Below, piece after piece: positions 9,043 through 17,671 of a stretch of 64,000 nucleotides of DNA. This DNA is from Streptomyces sp. CoH27 (GTDB lineage Bacteria; Actinomycetota; Actinomycetes; Streptomycetales; Streptomycetaceae): the NCBI RefSeq assembly GCF_020181035.1, contig NZ_JAIQYY010000014.1, positions 62,001 through 126,000 of the forward strand. Direction: 5' to 3'. Below the pieces are notes generated by a model, which worked only from the letters and a program-made list of their open reading frames with translations, was not told the DNA's origin and did not search any database. Each line of letters starts with the position of its first letter. The first letter of the stretch is position 1. The translations under genes and the position numbers were made by a program.

Positions 9043-10077
9043 ATGATCCAGTTCGACGCGGTCCACAAGCGCTTCCCCAACGGCACCACGGCAGTGAACG
9101 ACCTCAACCTGGAGATACCGGAGGGCGGTGTCACCGTCCTCGTCGGATCCTCCGGTTGCGGCAAGACCACCACCCTGCGAATGATCAACCGGATGGTCGA
9201 GCCGACCTCCGGCACCATCCGCGTCGGCGGCAAGGATGTCACCCGGCAGGACGCGGCCGAACTGCGCCGCTCCATCGGCTACGTCATCCAGCAGGCCGGC
9301 CTCTTCCCGCACCGCACGGTGCTCGACAACATCGCCACCGTCCCGCTCCTGCTCGGCCGGCCCCGCAGGGAGGCCAGGGCCCGCGCCGCCGAACTGCTGG
9401 AGACCGTCGGGCTGGCTCCCGAGACCGGCAAGCGCTACCCGCACCAGCTCTCCGGCGGCCAGCAGCAACGCGTCGGCGTCGCCCGCGCGCTCGCCGCCGA
9501 CCCGCCCGTGCTGCTCATGGACGAGCCGTTCGGCGCGATCGACCCGGTCGTGCGCACCCAGCTCCAGGACGAACTACTGCGCCTTCAGGCCGAGTTGAGC
9601 AAGACCATCGTGTTCGTCACGCACGACATCGACGAGGCGGTGCGCCTCGGCGACCAGATCGCCGTGTTCCGCACGGGCGGCCACCTGATCCAGTGCGCCC
9701 CGCCCGCCGAGCTCCTGGCCCGCCCCGCCGACGAGTTCGTGGCCGACTTCCTCGGCGCCGAGCGCGGACTGAAGCTGCTGTCCCTGAAGACCCTCGCCGA
9801 CGTCCCGCAGGGCCCCGCTCCCGAGGGTGGCACCTGGACCCTCGTCCTCGACGCGCAGAACAAGCCCCTCCACTGGGCCTCGAAGGACGCCGAGATCCCC
9901 GTCCGCCCGCTACGGGACACCGGCTCCCTCCTCTCCGCCCTCAACGAGTCGGTCGCCTCCCCCACCGGCCTGATCGCCCGCGTCGACACCGACGGCGTGC
10001 TCACCGGCGTCTCCTCCCGCGACGACATCCACGAGCACGCGGGCCGCGCCCACGCCGAAGTACGGGTGGCCGCATGA
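9043..10077 (+). CDS. Glycine-betaine/quaternary-amine ABC transporter, ATPase (OpuBA/ProV-like)
   Basis: This 344-residue ATPase has Walker A GSSGCGKTT at about residues 37-45, the Q-loop IQQAGLFPHRTV, the signature LSGGQQQR, Walker B VLLMDEPFGAID and the switch histidine in VFVTHD. The IGYVIQQ and FGAIDP features and a C-terminal regulatory region resembling a degenerate CBS pair (GLIARVDTDGVLTGV) are typical of the OpuBA/OpuCA osmoprotectant class. The stop overlaps the next ATG. It energises uptake through the two permeases that follow. Confidence 0.93.
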   Translation: MIQFDAVHKRFPNGTTAVNDLNLEIPEGGVTVLVGSSGCGKTTTLRMINRMVEPTSGTIRVGGKDVTRQDAAELRRSIGYVIQQAGLFPHRTVLDNIATVPLLLGRPRREARARAAELLETVGLAPETGKRYPHQLSGGQQQRVGVARALAADPPVLLMDEPFGAIDPVVRTQLQDELLRLQAELSKTIVFVTHDIDEAVRLGDQIAVFRTGGHLIQCAPPAELLARPADEFVADFLGAERGLKLLSLKTLADVPQGPAPEGGTWTLVLDAQNKPLHWASKDAEIPVRPLRDTGSLLSALNESVASPTGLIARVDTDGVLTGVSSRDDIHEHAGRAHAEVRVAA

Positions 10078-10715
10078 CGATCGACTGGTCCTGGGTGTCC
10101 GCCCACACCGACGACCTCACCACCCTGACGCTCTCCCACCTCCAGGCCGCCCTCACCGCCGTCGCCCTCGGCCTGCTGATCTCACTCCCGCTGGCCGTGG
10201 TCGCCCACCGGATCCCCCCGCTGCGCGGCTTCCTCCTCGGCGCGTCCAACGTCCTCTTCACGATCCCGTCGATCGCGATCTTCGTACTCCTCCTGCCGGT
10301 CAGCGGCCTGACCCGCACCACCACCGTGACCGGTCTGACCGTCTACACCCTGGTCGTCCTGCTGCGGAACACCGTCGAGGGCCTGGACTCGGTGCCCGTG
10401 AAGGTGAAGGAGGCGGCGAAAGCGATGGGCACACGCCCCCTGCGCACGCTCCTCACCGTCGAGTTCCCGCTCGCGCTCCCCGTGATCATGGCCGGCGTCC
10501 GCATCGCCACCGTCATGTCGATCTCCCTCGTCTCCGTCGCCACCTACATCGGCGACGGCGGCCTCGGCCAGCTCTTCACCGACGGCTTCCAGCGCGACTT
10601 CCCGACGCCGGTGATCGCCGGAGTGGTCCTCACCCTGCTCCTCGCCGTCGTCGCGGACGCGGCGCTGGTCGCCGTCCAGTACGCCCTCACCCCCTGGGCC
10701 AGGAGGCGAGCCTGA
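10074..10715 (+). CDS. Betaine-type ABC transporter permease 1 (OpuBB-like)
   Basis: The 213-residue integral membrane protein has about five or six membrane segments and the EAA coupling loop EAAKAMGTRPLRTLLTVEFP that contacts the ATPase. VPVKVKEAAKAMG and TYIGDGGLGQLFTDG are typical of OpuB/OpuC permeases. It overlaps the ATPase stop by four bases (ATGA) and the second permease by one base, so the operon is tightly coupled. Confidence 0.92.
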   Translation: MTIDWSWVSAHTDDLTTLTLSHLQAALTAVALGLLISLPLAVVAHRIPPLRGFLLGASNVLFTIPSIAIFVLLLPVSGLTRTTTVTGLTVYTLVVLLRNTVEGLDSVPVKVKEAAKAMGTRPLRTLLTVEFPLALPVIMAGVRIATVMSISLVSVATYIGDGGLGQLFTDGFQRDFPTPVIAGVVLTLLLAVVADAALVAVQYALTPWARRRA

Positions 10716-11413
10716 TGTACGAACTCCTCAAGAACCTCGGCACGTGGCTGGTCAGCGGCTCCCAGTGGACCGGACCCGACGGCATCGCGCACCGCCTCGC
10801 CGAACACCTCCAGTACTCCCTGCTGGCCACGCTCATCGCCGCCGCCATCGGTCTCCCGCTCGGCCTGCTGATCGGCCACACCGGCAGGGGCGCCTTCCTC
10901 GCGATCAACCTCGCCTCCTTCGGGCGGGCCCTGCCGACCGTCGGCCTGGTCGTGCTGGTCTTCCTGGCCGGCGGCCTGTCGATGCTGCCGGTGTACGTCG
11001 CCCTGGTCGCCCTCGCGGTCCCCGCGATCGTCACGAACACCTACGCCGGCATGACGGCCGTAGACCCGGACGTGAAGGACGCGGCGCGCGGCCAGGGCAT
11101 GCGCGGCCACCAGGTCCTGTTCCAGGTCGAGCTGCCGCTCGCGCTTCCGCTGATCATGACGGGCCTGCGGCTGGCCCTGATCCAGGTCGTCGCCACGGCG
11201 ACCATCGCCGCGTACGTCTCCTTCGGCGGCCTCGGCCGGTACGTCTTCGACGGCCTCGCCCAGCGCGACCTCGTCCAGGTGCTCGGCGGCGCGGTGCTGG
11301 TCGCCCTCGTCGCCGTCGTCCTGGACCTGGCCCTCGCCGGCCTCCAGCGCTTCCTCTTCCTCCCCCACGCTCGACGACGCTCGCGCGGGGGCGCCCCCAT
11401 CCGCACCGCCTGA
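10715..11413 (+). CDS. Betaine-type ABC transporter permease 2 (OpuBD-like)
   Basis: The 232-residue membrane protein carries a second EAA-type loop (KDAARGQGMRGHQVLFQVELP) and VSFGGLGRYVFDGLAQRD. The ATG shares one base with the previous stop and follows AGGAGG. The last 15 or so residues (HARRRSRGGAPIRTA) are encoded by a palindromic CCCCCAC...GGGGGCGCCCCC repeat-like sequence at about 11368-11400. The C-terminal tail may therefore be the product of a repeat insertion. It forms the heterodimeric channel with permease 1. Confidence 0.92.
   Translation: MYELLKNLGTWLVSGSQWTGPDGIAHRLAEHLQYSLLATLIAAAIGLPLGLLIGHTGRGAFLAINLASFGRALPTVGLVVLVFLAGGLSMLPVYVALVALAVPAIVTNTYAGMTAVDPDVKDAARGQGMRGHQVLFQVELPLALPLIMTGLRLALIQVVATATIAAYVSFGGLGRYVFDGLAQRDLVQVLGGAVLVALVAVVLDLALAGLQRFLFLPHARRRSRGGAPIRTA
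11366..11402. repeat. REP-like palindromic sequence at permease 3' end
   Basis: The sequence TCCCCCACGCTCGACGACG, followed by CTCGCGCGGGGGCGCCCCCA, resembles the palindromic repeats scattered in Streptomyces genomes and the modules inside the 5574-5786 element. It lies within the last codons of the second permease gene and may also act as a processing hairpin before the binding-protein gene. Confidence 0.5.
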
Positions 11414-11430
11414 ACCCCCGGGAACTTCCG

Positions 11431-12363
11431 ATGAATCGTCGTACTGCCCTCGGCGGCCTGCTCGCGGTCGCCTCCGTCCCCGCCCTCTCCGCCTGCGCGA
11501 GCGGCATCACCTCCCTCAACGGCTCGGGCGCCGGCACCGGCGGCGGTGGCTCCAGCAAGGGCGGGGTCACCATCGGCACGGCCAACTTCACCGAGAACCA
11601 GGTCCTCGGCTACCTCTACGCCGCCGCTCTGAAGGGCGCCGGTGTGAAGACGACCGTCCGCCCCAACCTCGGCACCCGCGAGATCGTCATCCCGGCCCTC
11701 AGGGGCGGCGACATCGACCTGCTGCCCGAGTACCAGGGCGCCCTGCTCAACTACCTCGCCCCGAAGGCCACGGCCAGCGAGTCCGGCGAGATGCAGAACG
11801 CCCTCACCCAGGCCCTCCCGTCCGGCCTCCAGGTGCTGCCGTACGGCATGGCGGAGGACTCGGACGCCTTCGTCGTCACCCGCGAGACCGCGAAGAAGTA
11901 CGGGCTGGTCTCCCTCGCCGACCTGAAGAAGCAGAACGGCAAGCTCGTCATCGGCGCCGCGCCCGAGGTGAAGAAGCGCCAGGTCGGTGCGGTCGGCCTG
12001 AAGGACGTGTACGGCGTCGCGTTCAAGGAGTTCAAGTCGCTGGACTCCGACGGGCCGCTGGTCAAGGGCGCGCTCAAGAAGGGCGACGTGGACGTGGCGA
12101 ACCTGTTCACCACCGACACCGACATCAAGGCCAACGACTGGGTGGTGCTCACCGACCCCGAGCACCTGATCCCCAGCCAGCACATCGTCCCGCTCATCGC
12201 CGACCGCAAGGCCGACGACACCGTCCGCAAGGCCCTCGCCAGGCTGGGCAACCTGCTGACCACGGCCCAGCTCACCGAGCTGAACCGGCAGGTGGACAAG
12301 GACAAGAAGGACCCCGAGGACGTGGCCTACGCCTACGCCAGGCAGCACGGGCTGGTGAAGTAG
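11431..12363 (+). CDS. Betaine-type ABC transporter substrate-binding lipoprotein (OpuBC-like)
   Basis: This 310-residue protein has a short signal peptide ending in the lipobox LSAC (Cys at about residue 22) and a Gly/Ser-rich linker. The OpuAC-type periplasmic-binding domain begins with VTIGTANFTENQVLGYLYAAALK. The phrases GGDIDLLPEYQGALL and EHLIPSQHIVPLI are typical of the OpuBC/OsmF/YehZ group, which bind quaternary amines in an aromatic cage. It should be anchored outside the membrane and deliver substrate to the permeases. The ligand is not predictable from sequence alone. Confidence 0.93.
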   Translation: MNRRTALGGLLAVASVPALSACASGITSLNGSGAGTGGGGSSKGGVTIGTANFTENQVLGYLYAAALKGAGVKTTVRPNLGTREIVIPALRGGDIDLLPEYQGALLNYLAPKATASESGEMQNALTQALPSGLQVLPYGMAEDSDAFVVTRETAKKYGLVSLADLKKQNGKLVIGAAPEVKKRQVGAVGLKDVYGVAFKEFKSLDSDGPLVKGALKKGDVDVANLFTTDTDIKANDWVVLTDPEHLIPSQHIVPLIADRKADDTVRKALARLGNLLTTAQLTELNRQVDKDKKDPEDVAYAYARQHGLVK

Positions 12364-12450
12364 ACGGCCGGCGGCATCCGGAACCAGGGGTCCCGGACAG
12401 GGGGGCTAACCCCAGTGCGGCGCCGGCGGCCGCTCCCTAACCTGAACGGC

Positions 12451-12876
12451 ATGGACACTCTGGACCCGCGGGACGTGGACCTGCGCAAGGACCTCGACGC
12501 CACGCTGCAGGCTCGCCGTGACCTGGGCGAGGACTACGACGCCGCGCTGCTGGACTCCTTCCTGGAGAAGGTCGAGCAGCGCATCGACGACGCGGTGGAC
12601 CGCCGGGTACGGCGGCACCTGGCCGAGCAGCAGATGGCGAGCGCGCGCGGCGCCCGGCGCCCGAAGGGCGCCGACACCTGGCCGGAGCGCTTCGGGCTCG
12701 CGATCGTCTCGCTGGTCCTGGCGATCCCGCTGACCGCCGTCGCCGGCGGCGTCGCGGGGACGGCCGGGACGGTGGCCGCCTGGCTCGGGATCGTCGGCGT
12801 CAACTTCGCCCAGGCGGTCCGGTACAACCCTGAACTGCTCTCCGGCCGCCGCGCCCGCTCCCGCGACGACGGCTGA
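12451..12876 (+). CDS. Small membrane protein with acidic N-terminal half
   Basis: The 141-residue protein has a charged, largely helical N-terminal half (LRKDLDATLQARRDLGEDYDAALLDSFLEKVEQRI) and one or two membrane segments at about residues 85-120 (FGLAIVSLVLAIPL and GTVAAWLGIVGVNF). It is common in Streptomyces without known function. The ATG at 12451 has only a weak ribosome site. A GTG at 12415 is possible. It stands alone on this strand after the transporter operon. Confidence 0.7.
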   Translation: MDTLDPRDVDLRKDLDATLQARRDLGEDYDAALLDSFLEKVEQRIDDAVDRRVRRHLAEQQMASARGARRPKGADTWPERFGLAIVSLVLAIPLTAVAGGVAGTAGTVAAWLGIVGVNFAQAVRYNPELLSGRRARSRDDG

Positions 12877-12881
12877 CCCGC

Positions 12882-12932
12882 ACGGCCCGCACTGCCCCAC
12901 GGCCCGCACTGCCCCACGGCCCGCACTGCCCC
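12882..12932. repeat. 17-base tandem repeat, three copies
   Basis: Three head-to-tail copies of ACGGCCCGCACTGCCCC fill the space between two convergent genes. Identity between copies is essentially complete, so the array is recent or prone to slippage. No coding or hairpin role is evident. Confidence 0.8.
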
Positions 12933-12948
12933 GCGGCCTGTACGCCCC

Positions 12949-13710
12949 TCACGCCTGCCGGGTCGGCAGCACCATGATCTGGCGCAGGTTGACGTGCCGG
13001 GGCCGGCTGGTGGCGTAGGCGACGACGTCCGCGACCTCCGCCGCCGACAGGCTGCCGATCGCCTCGAACATGCCGTCCAGCTGCCCGGACAGCTCCGCGC
13101 TGTCGATATGCGCGGCCAGCTCGGTCTGCGTCAGCCCCGGCTCGATGTTCGTGACCCGCACGTCCCGCGGGCCGAACTCGGTGCGCAGGGACTGCGAGAG
13201 ATAGGTGACGGCGGCCTTCGTGGCGCCGTACACCGCGTAGTTGGGGTAGGGGATGTGGGCACCGATGGAGGAGATGTTCACCAGGTCGGCGGTGCGCCCC
13301 TCGTCGGCCGCGCCCACCAGGTCGGCGCCGAAGGCACGGATGACCCGCAGCACTCCGGTGACGTTGGTGTCGAGCATGCGCTGCCACTCGTCGATGCGGC
13401 CGTCGGCGATCGGGTTCGGGAGCATGACGCCGGCGTTGTTCACGACCAGGTCGACGGCGCCGAACGTGTCGTGCACCAGGTCGCGGGCGGCCGCCACGGA
13501 CGCGTCGTCGGTGACGTCGGCGGCCACGGCGAGCGCCTCGCCCCCGTCGGCCCGGATCTTCTCCACCAGCGCCTGAAGCCGGTCGGCGCGCCGGGCCAGC
13601 AGCGCCACACGGGCGCCCTCGGCGGCGAGCTGCACCGCGAGCGCCTCGCCGATGCCGCTGGCGGCGCCGGTGACGACGGCGGTGCGGCCGGACAGGTTCG
13701 GGTACGACAT
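12949..13710 (-). CDS. Short-chain dehydrogenase/reductase
   Basis: The 253-residue oxidoreductase has the classical SDR cofactor motif TGAASGIG, NNAG at about residue 88, and the catalytic triad Ser (NISSIG), Tyr-xxx-Lys (YGATK). The ATG follows AGGGGGAA. It is divergent from an XRE-family regulator, an arrangement that usually means the regulator controls the SDR. The substrate is unknown. Confidence 0.93.
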   Translation of the reverse strand: MSYPNLSGRTAVVTGAASGIGEALAVQLAAEGARVALLARRADRLQALVEKIRADGGEALAVAADVTDDASVAAARDLVHDTFGAVDLVVNNAGVMLPNPIADGRIDEWQRMLDTNVTGVLRVIRAFGADLVGAADEGRTADLVNISSIGAHIPYPNYAVYGATKAAVTYLSQSLRTEFGPRDVRVTNIEPGLTQTELAAHIDSAELSGQLDGMFEAIGSLSAAEVADVVAYATSRPRHVNLRQIMVLPTRQA

Positions 13711-13858
13711 GGGTGTTCCCCCTGGATGTGGGCGCCGGGGCTGCTCCCCGGCGGCTGACACCACCCTCGCCGGATCCGGCGGCCGTACCCAGGGATGCGC
13801 TTTTCCTGGGTCTGCCAGTACCAGGTTCGGCCGCGGCCCCTCCCCTACGATCGACCCC

Positions 13859-14707
13859 ATGGACGGGGACTGGCTGGAAGGGGAAGTCGGCGACTTCCTG
13901 CGCTCACGACGTGCACGGATCCAGCCCGAGGAGGTGGGGCTGCCCGGCCATGGGCGGCGCCGCGTACCGGGCCTGCGCCGCGAGGAAGTGGCCCAGCTCG
14001 CGGGCGTGAGCGTCGACTACTACATCCGGCTGGAGCAGGGGCGCGGCCCGAGCGTCAGTGACGCGGTGCTGGACGCGATCGCCCGGGTGCTGCGGCTGGA
14101 CGAGACCGAGCACGCCCATCTGCGGACGGTGGCCCGCCCGCGGCACCGGCGCCAGGGCGGACAGCCCCGGCGGCAGCCCGCGCCCCGCGTGCGCCCCGGC
14201 GTGCAGACGCTGCTCGACGGCATGGAGCACAGCCCGGCGTTCGTGCTGGGCCGCCGGATGGACGTGCTCGCGTGGAACGCGCTCGGCGACGCGGTGAACG
14301 GCTTCAGCCGTATGTCCCCGGCCGAGCGGAACATGCCCCGGCAGGTCTTCCTGAACCCGGCCGCCCGTGACCTGTACCCCGAGTGGTCCGCGGTGGCCGC
14401 GACGACGGTGGCCAACCTGCGCCTGGCCGCCGGGAAGTACGCCGACGACCCCGAGCTGTGCGCGCTCGTCGGCGAACTCTCCCTGAAGAGCGAGGACTTC
14501 CGCCGGCTGTGGGCGGACCACGAGGTCAGGGAGTGCGCGTACGGCGTGAAGAAGGTCCGGCACCCGGTGGCGGGCCTGCTGACCCTGCCGTACGAGACGC
14601 TGACGGTCGGACACGACCCGGAGCAGACGATCGTGGTGTACACCCCGGAGAAGGGGTCGGAGACGGCGGAGCGGCTGGCGCTGCTGGGGAGTTGGACGAC
14701 CGTCTAG
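13859..14707 (+). CDS. XRE-family regulator with MmyB-like C-terminal domain
   Basis: The 282-residue protein has an N-terminal helix-turn-helix (RRRVPGLRREEVAQLAGVSV, then YYIRLEQGRGP) and the long MmyB-type ligand-binding domain (VLAWNALGDAV, NMPRQVFLNPAARDLYPEW). Family members often repress a divergent SDR gene, as found here. The ATG at 13859 lies about 150 bases from the SDR start. The C-terminal domain is thought to bind a fatty acid-like effector in related proteins. Confidence 0.92.
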   Translation: MDGDWLEGEVGDFLRSRRARIQPEEVGLPGHGRRRVPGLRREEVAQLAGVSVDYYIRLEQGRGPSVSDAVLDAIARVLRLDETEHAHLRTVARPRHRRQGGQPRRQPAPRVRPGVQTLLDGMEHSPAFVLGRRMDVLAWNALGDAVNGFSRMSPAERNMPRQVFLNPAARDLYPEWSAVAATTVANLRLAAGKYADDPELCALVGELSLKSEDFRRLWADHEVRECAYGVKKVRHPVAGLLTLPYETLTVGHDPEQTIVVYTPEKGSETAERLALLGSWTTV

Positions 14708-15073
14708 AAAGCTGACGGCCCTCCAGAAAGCTGACGGCCGTGCAGAAAGCTTTCGCGGGGACCGCCGCACCCCCGTTGCCGGGGGGCGGGACGACGGCGG
14801 TCCCCGCGAGGGACGCGGGCCGGGTCAGGGCCGGGCTGCGCGTCCGTGGCGTCCATGGAGGTCCGGGAGCCGCTCCGGAGGTCCTTGGCGCCGTTCGGCG
14901 TCGGCCGGGGCGGGGAGCCGCTCCCGCCCTGCCGACACCCACTAATGTGCCGGACCCGTGTTAAGCGTGTGCTGCGTGGACGTGACACGCTCGTACCACT
15001 TCCGGGAAGACCGCCCGACCGGCGGACCACCCACAAGTGCCACACCGAAACCGGCAGTTCACCCCCCGTTCGG
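14708..15073. other. Intergenic region with direct repeats and strong hairpin
   Basis: Between the XRE gene and cbs there is no supported gene. Three imperfect copies of CAGAAAGCTGACGGCC follow the XRE stop. A 15-base-pair hairpin, TCGCGGGGACCGCCG with its complement, spans 14753-14809 and can serve as a terminator. The rest, including CACTAATGTG at about 14938-14947, shows no gene. It may hold the cbs terminator or a small RNA. Confidence 0.5.
14753..14809 (+). terminator. Hairpin downstream of the XRE regulator
   Basis: The arms TCGCGGGGACCGCCG (14753-14767) and CGGCGGTCCCCGCGA (14795-14809) are perfectly complementary, with a 27-base loop that itself contains a CCCCC/GGGGGG mini-stem. There is no U-tract, as is usual for Streptomyces terminators. 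Confidence 0.6.
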
Positions 15074-16465
15074 CTACTGCTTGCCGCCCTTGGCGAGGAA
15101 CGCCAGCAGGTCCTGCCGGCTGACCACGCCGGTCGGCTTGCCCTCGACGAGGACGATCGCCGCGTCGGCCGAGCCGAGCACGGACATCAGGTCGCCGACG
15201 GGCTCGCCGGAGCCGACCTGGGGCAGCGGGGCGGACATGTGCTTCTCCAGCGGGTCCTCCAGGGAGGCGCGCTTGGAGAACAGGGCGTCCAGCAGCTCCC
15301 GTTCCACGACCGAGCCGACGACCTCGGCGGCCATCACGTCGGGGTGGCCGGCGCCCGGCTTGACGACCGGCATCTGCGAGACGCCGTACTCGCGCAGCAC
15401 CTCGATGGCCTGGCCGACGGTCTCCTCGGGGTGCATGTGCACCAGGGAGGGGATGGTGCCGCCCGCCTTGTGGTTCAGGACGTCGGCGACGCGGGCGCTC
15501 GGGCCCTCGTCCTCCAGGAAGCCGTAGTCGGCCATCCACTCGTCGTTGAAGATCTTCGAGAGGTACCCGCGCCCGCTGTCCGGCAGCAGCACGACCACCA
15601 CGTCGTCCGGGCCGAGCCGCTCGGCGACCCGCAGCGCGGCCACGACGGCCATCCCGCAGGAGCCGCCCACCAGCAGGCCCTCCTCCTTGGCCAGGCGGCG
15701 GGTCATCTGGAAGGAGTCCTTGTCGGAGACGGCGACGATCTCGTCGGCGACGGTGCGGTCGTAGGCGGTCGGCCAGAAGTCCTCACCCACGCCCTCGACG
15801 AGATACGGCCGCCCGGAGCCGCCGGAGTAGACGGAGCCCTCCGGGTCGGCGCCGATGACCTTGACCTTGCCGTCGCTGGCGTCCTTCAGATACCGGCCGG
15901 TGCCGGAGATCGTCCCGCCCGTGCCCACGCCCGCCACGAAGTGCGTGATCTTCCCCTCCGTCTGCTCCCACAGCTCGGGGCCGGTCGAGTGATAGTGGGA
16001 GAGCGGGTTGTTGGGGTTGGAGTACTGGTCAGGCTTCCAGGCGCCCGGGGTCTCGCGGACGAGCCGGTCCGAGACGTTGTAGTACGAGTCGGGGTGCTCG
16101 GGATCCACGGCGGTCGGGCAGACCACGACCTCCGCGCCGTACGCGCGCAGCACGTTGATCTTGTCGGTGCTCACCTTGTCGGGGCACACGAAGATGCACT
16201 TGTACCCCTTCTGCTGAGCGACGATCGCGAGCCCCACACCGGTGTTCCCGCTGGTCGGCTCCACGATGGTGCCGCCCGGCTTCAGCTCCCCGCTCTGCTC
16301 GGCGGCCTCGATCATGCGCAGGGCGATGCGGTCCTTCACGGAGCCGCCGGGGTTGAAGTACTCGACCTTGGCAAGGACGGTCGCCTGGATGCCCTTGGTC
16401 ACGTTGTTGAGCCGCACCAGCGGGGTGTTGCCGACGAGGCTGATCATCGAGTCGTGGAATTGCAC
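15074..16465 (-). CDS. Cystathionine beta-synthase
   Basis: The 463-residue enzyme has a PLP catalytic domain with Lys44 in NPGGSVKDR, the substrate loop TSGNTG and the glycine loop GVGTGGT. Two C-terminal CBS domains follow from about residue 335. This architecture distinguishes cystathionine beta-synthase from plain cysteine synthases. It should condense serine and homocysteine in reverse transsulfuration, and the CBS pair may sense adenosyl ligands. The GTG at 16465 follows GGAGACAAC. Confidence 0.93.
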   Translation of the reverse strand: MQFHDSMISLVGNTPLVRLNNVTKGIQATVLAKVEYFNPGGSVKDRIALRMIEAAEQSGELKPGGTIVEPTSGNTGVGLAIVAQQKGYKCIFVCPDKVSTDKINVLRAYGAEVVVCPTAVDPEHPDSYYNVSDRLVRETPGAWKPDQYSNPNNPLSHYHSTGPELWEQTEGKITHFVAGVGTGGTISGTGRYLKDASDGKVKVIGADPEGSVYSGGSGRPYLVEGVGEDFWPTAYDRTVADEIVAVSDKDSFQMTRRLAKEEGLLVGGSCGMAVVAALRVAERLGPDDVVVVLLPDSGRGYLSKIFNDEWMADYGFLEDEGPSARVADVLNHKAGGTIPSLVHMHPEETVGQAIEVLREYGVSQMPVVKPGAGHPDVMAAEVVGSVVERELLDALFSKRASLEDPLEKHMSAPLPQVGSGEPVGDLMSVLGSADAAIVLVEGKPTGVVSRQDLLAFLAKGGKQ

Positions 16466-16628
16466 CGTTGTCTCCGGTTGCTGTGCACAAAAGCAGTGGT
16501 CGTAGTGGTCAAGTCAGCCTACGGCCCACGAGTGGGACGTGGTGGCCGTTCACTCCCCGTCGAGATTGGCGCACGGGCTGTACGGGGCAAGGAGTGGTTG
16601 TACGGCTACGAGGAGGTGGCGGCGACGC

Positions 16629-17648
16629 ATGACGAACATGTCGAGGGCGCGGGTGGCCCGGCGCATCGCGGCCGGAGCGGCGTACGGCGGTGGCGGGGTC
16701 GGCCTGGCCGGAGCGGCCGCCGTCGGTCTGCTGCTGGCGGAGGTACGGCTGGCCCGGCGCCATGTGGGCAACGGCAGCGGCGGCCGGGTCCCGGTCGCCG
16801 ACGGCATGTACGGCCTCACCTACGCCGTGCCCGGCGAACCGCCCCTGCGTCTGGTCATGCTCGGCGACTCGACGGCGGCCGGGCAGGGCGTGCACCGGGC
16901 GGGCCAGACCCCGGGGGCGCTGCTGGCGTCGGGGCTGGCGGCGGTGGCGGAACGCCCGGTGGAGCTCCGTAACGTCGCGCTGCCCGGGGCCCGGTCGGAC
17001 GACCTGGACCGGCAGGTGGCGCTGGTGCTGTCGGCCGCCGCTCCCGTCCCGGACATCTGCGTGATCATGATCGGCGCGAACGACGTGACGCACCGGATGC
17101 CGCCGACCCGTTCGGTACGGCACCTGTCGTCGGCGGTACGACGGCTGCGCACGGCCGGCGCGGAGGTGGTGGTCGGCACCTGCCCCGACCTCGGCACGAT
17201 CGAGCCGGTGCAGCAGCCGTTGCGCTGGCTGGCCCGGCGGGCGTCCCGCCAGCTGGCGGCGGCCCAGACGATCGGGGCGGTGGAGCAGGGCGGCCGCACG
17301 GTGTCCCTGGGCGACCTGCTGGGCCCGGAGTTCGAGGCGAACCCCCGGGAACTCTTCGGCCCCGACAACTACCACCCCTCGGCGGAGGGCTACGCGACAG
17401 CGGCGATGGCGGTGCTGCCGACGGTCTGCGCGGCCCTGGGTCTGTGGCCGGCGGAGGAGGAACGGCCGGACGTGATGCGGCGCGAGGGCTTCCTGCCGGT
17501 GGCCCGGGCCGCGGCGGAGGCCGCCTCGGAGGCGGGCACGGAGGTCACCGCGGCGATGCCGACGGGGCCGCGGGGACCGTGGGCGCTGCTCAAGCGGCGG
17601 CGCCGGCGCCGGGTACCGGAAGCCGAGCCGGCGACTCCGTCGGTCTGA
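16629..17648 (+). CDS. SGNH-family lipase/esterase with N-terminal membrane anchor
   Basis: The 339-residue protein has an N-terminal hydrophobic segment at about residues 18-37, then an SGNH hydrolase domain. Block I is MLGDSTAAGQG with the nucleophile Ser81, block III is GANDVTH, and block V is NYHPSAEGYA with the catalytic Asp/His. The C terminus is basic (LLKRRRRRR). It probably acts at the outer face of the membrane on ester substrates. The ATG at 16629 follows GAGGAGG at slightly long spacing. It is divergent from cbs. Confidence 0.88.
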   Translation: MTNMSRARVARRIAAGAAYGGGGVGLAGAAAVGLLLAEVRLARRHVGNGSGGRVPVADGMYGLTYAVPGEPPLRLVMLGDSTAAGQGVHRAGQTPGALLASGLAAVAERPVELRNVALPGARSDDLDRQVALVLSAAAPVPDICVIMIGANDVTHRMPPTRSVRHLSSAVRRLRTAGAEVVVGTCPDLGTIEPVQQPLRWLARRASRQLAAAQTIGAVEQGGRTVSLGDLLGPEFEANPRELFGPDNYHPSAEGYATAAMAVLPTVCAALGLWPAEEERPDVMRREGFLPVARAAAEAASEAGTEVTAAMPTGPRGPWALLKRRRRRRVPEAEPATPSV

Positions 17649-17671
17649 ACCTCTGCCGCGCGGGAGGCCCA

